From an uncultured Bacteroidota bacterium (GTDB taxonomy: Bacteria > Bacteroidota > Bacteroidia > Chitinophagales > Chitinophagaceae): 64,000 nt of DNA. Below are positions 63,620 through 64,000 of this stretch, one piece after another. Position 1 is the stretch's first letter; each line of letters begins with the position of its first letter. The notes below the pieces were generated by a model. The model worked only from the letters and a program-made list of their open reading frames with translations, was not told where the DNA came from and did no database searches. The position numbers and the translations under genes were made by a program. The stretch is taken from contig CAIKYB010000044.1 of the NCBI GenBank assembly GCA_903831575.1, positions 1 to 64,000 of the forward strand, read 5' to 3'.

Positions 63620-63694
63620 TCAGAGCTGATTCATTGGCCATTGTTGTTGTTACCAACGGTAATAAGAAAGATTTACTCTAGATCCTTTATAACT

Positions 63695-63720
63695 CATTGT
63701 TGGTCTTAATACCAACAATG
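63695..63720. repeat. 10-bp perfect inverted repeat downstream of the glutamate dehydrogenase
   Basis: CATTGTTGGT and ACCAACAATG are separated by CTTAAT. A related TTACCAAC motif lies just before at 63650. Confidence 0.65.
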
Positions 63721-63740
63721 GTAAAATTCATTAAAATACA

Positions 63741-63775
63741 AAAAATGGCTGCTCGTTTGAGTAGCCATTTTTTAT
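63741..63775. terminator. Bidirectional terminator between the dehydrogenase and TPR genes
   Basis: AAAAATGGCTGCTC and GAGTAGCCATTTTT form a 14-bp stem (one wobble) with a 4-base loop and A/T tails, between convergent genes. Confidence 0.8.
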
Positions 63776-63799
63776 GTATTCAAGTACTGATATTTTTTG

Positions 63800-64000
63800 T
63801 TAAGGTTTTGTTGGTTGTTTTGTTGCTGGAACTTTTTTAGGAGGATTTTTCGGATCGTTTTTCATAATAAAATCCTTATTGGTAATCATTTGTGTATCAG
63901 TAGGATCTAATGCCATGGCTTTGTCTACATAGATAAGTGCATTTTCCTGGTCTTTCATTTTGTTGTAATAATACTCAATCAAATATTGATAAGAGCCCAT
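63800..64000 (-). CDS. TPR-repeat protein C-terminus (5' partial)
   Basis: The last 66 residues are visible; the frame is open to the window edge, so the true start probably lies outside. The sequence YQYLIEYYYNKMKDQENALIYVDKAMALDPTD fits one tetratricopeptide repeat (ALIYVDKAMALDP). It ends with a Pro/Lys-rich tail (KNPPKKVPATKQPTKP). Function cannot be assigned from this piece. Confidence 0.65.
   Translation of the reverse strand: MGSYQYLIEYYYNKMKDQENALIYVDKAMALDPTDTQMITNKDFIMKNDPKNPPKKVPATKQPTKP

Overview
The window reads as a chromosomal segment of an AT-rich Bacteroidota bacterium, most likely a member of the Chitinophagaceae/Chitinophagales. The evidence is type IX secretion/gliding genes (gldJ, porV, a porP/sprF-like gene), SprB repeats, bacillithiol synthesis (bshA), DUF1573 and DUF4292 proteins, a fused E1 alpha/beta 2-oxoacid dehydrogenase, and promoters of the Bacteroidota TTG...TAnnTTTG type. 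No tRNA, rRNA, insertion sequence transposase, prophage or CRISPR array was seen.

Layout. 1-3467 is a surface/periplasmic module: the end of a large surface protein with thrombospondin-like and SprB repeats and a cytochrome-like tail, a haem lipoprotein, an OB-fold protein, a YceI protein and a DUF5777 beta-barrel. 3951-10415 holds gldJ, porV, ispF, dut, a DUF4292 lipoprotein and an EnvC-like protein. 10504-30457 is mostly housekeeping: bshA, a tetrapyrrole-type methylase, EI24 membrane protein, porP/sprF, upp, adenine deaminase, trmD, S4 protein, DPP-IV-like peptidase, aminotransferase, two DUF1573 proteins, fused E1, YebC, LDH2-type dehydrogenase, queA and AMP nucleosidase. 30744-45925 has a small HsdR-N-like protein, rpsP and a complete 14-gene nuoA-N operon for respiratory complex I. 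The operon is interrupted between nuoF and nuoG by a GxxExxY/PD-(D/E)XK gene bracketed by repeats. 45998-52001 carries an ABC permease, an exbB-exbD-exbD-tonB energy transduction operon and mnmE.

52131-58775 (minus strand) is the most unusual part. It is an eight-gene electron-transfer operon with an ethylbenzene-dehydrogenase-type haem-binding lipoprotein, a CX4CH haem lipoprotein, a second DUF5777 barrel, a monohaem cytochrome c, a 79-aa membrane-anchored protein, a Tat/lipoprotein-type four-cluster ferredoxin, an NrfD quinol-interacting membrane protein and an Ig-like single-pass protein. No molybdopterin catalytic subunit is present. The haem lipoprotein and DUF5777 barrel recur as paralogues at the left end of the window. 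Both lipoproteins even begin CYKDR after the lipobox, so two related outer-membrane/periplasmic redox modules sit about 53 kb apart. ccmB, ccmC and a CcmD-like gene for haem export and cytochrome c maturation follow at 60510-62165, then a glutamate dehydrogenase and the end of a TPR protein.

The intergenic DNA also carries structure: 9-bp-periodic GTTNAANNN arrays, a 32-bp perfect palindrome, a duplicated terminator-like hairpin with a compensatory base-pair change, and repeats around the GxxExxY gene. All functional calls are from reading the sequence and family knowledge; no database search was run.
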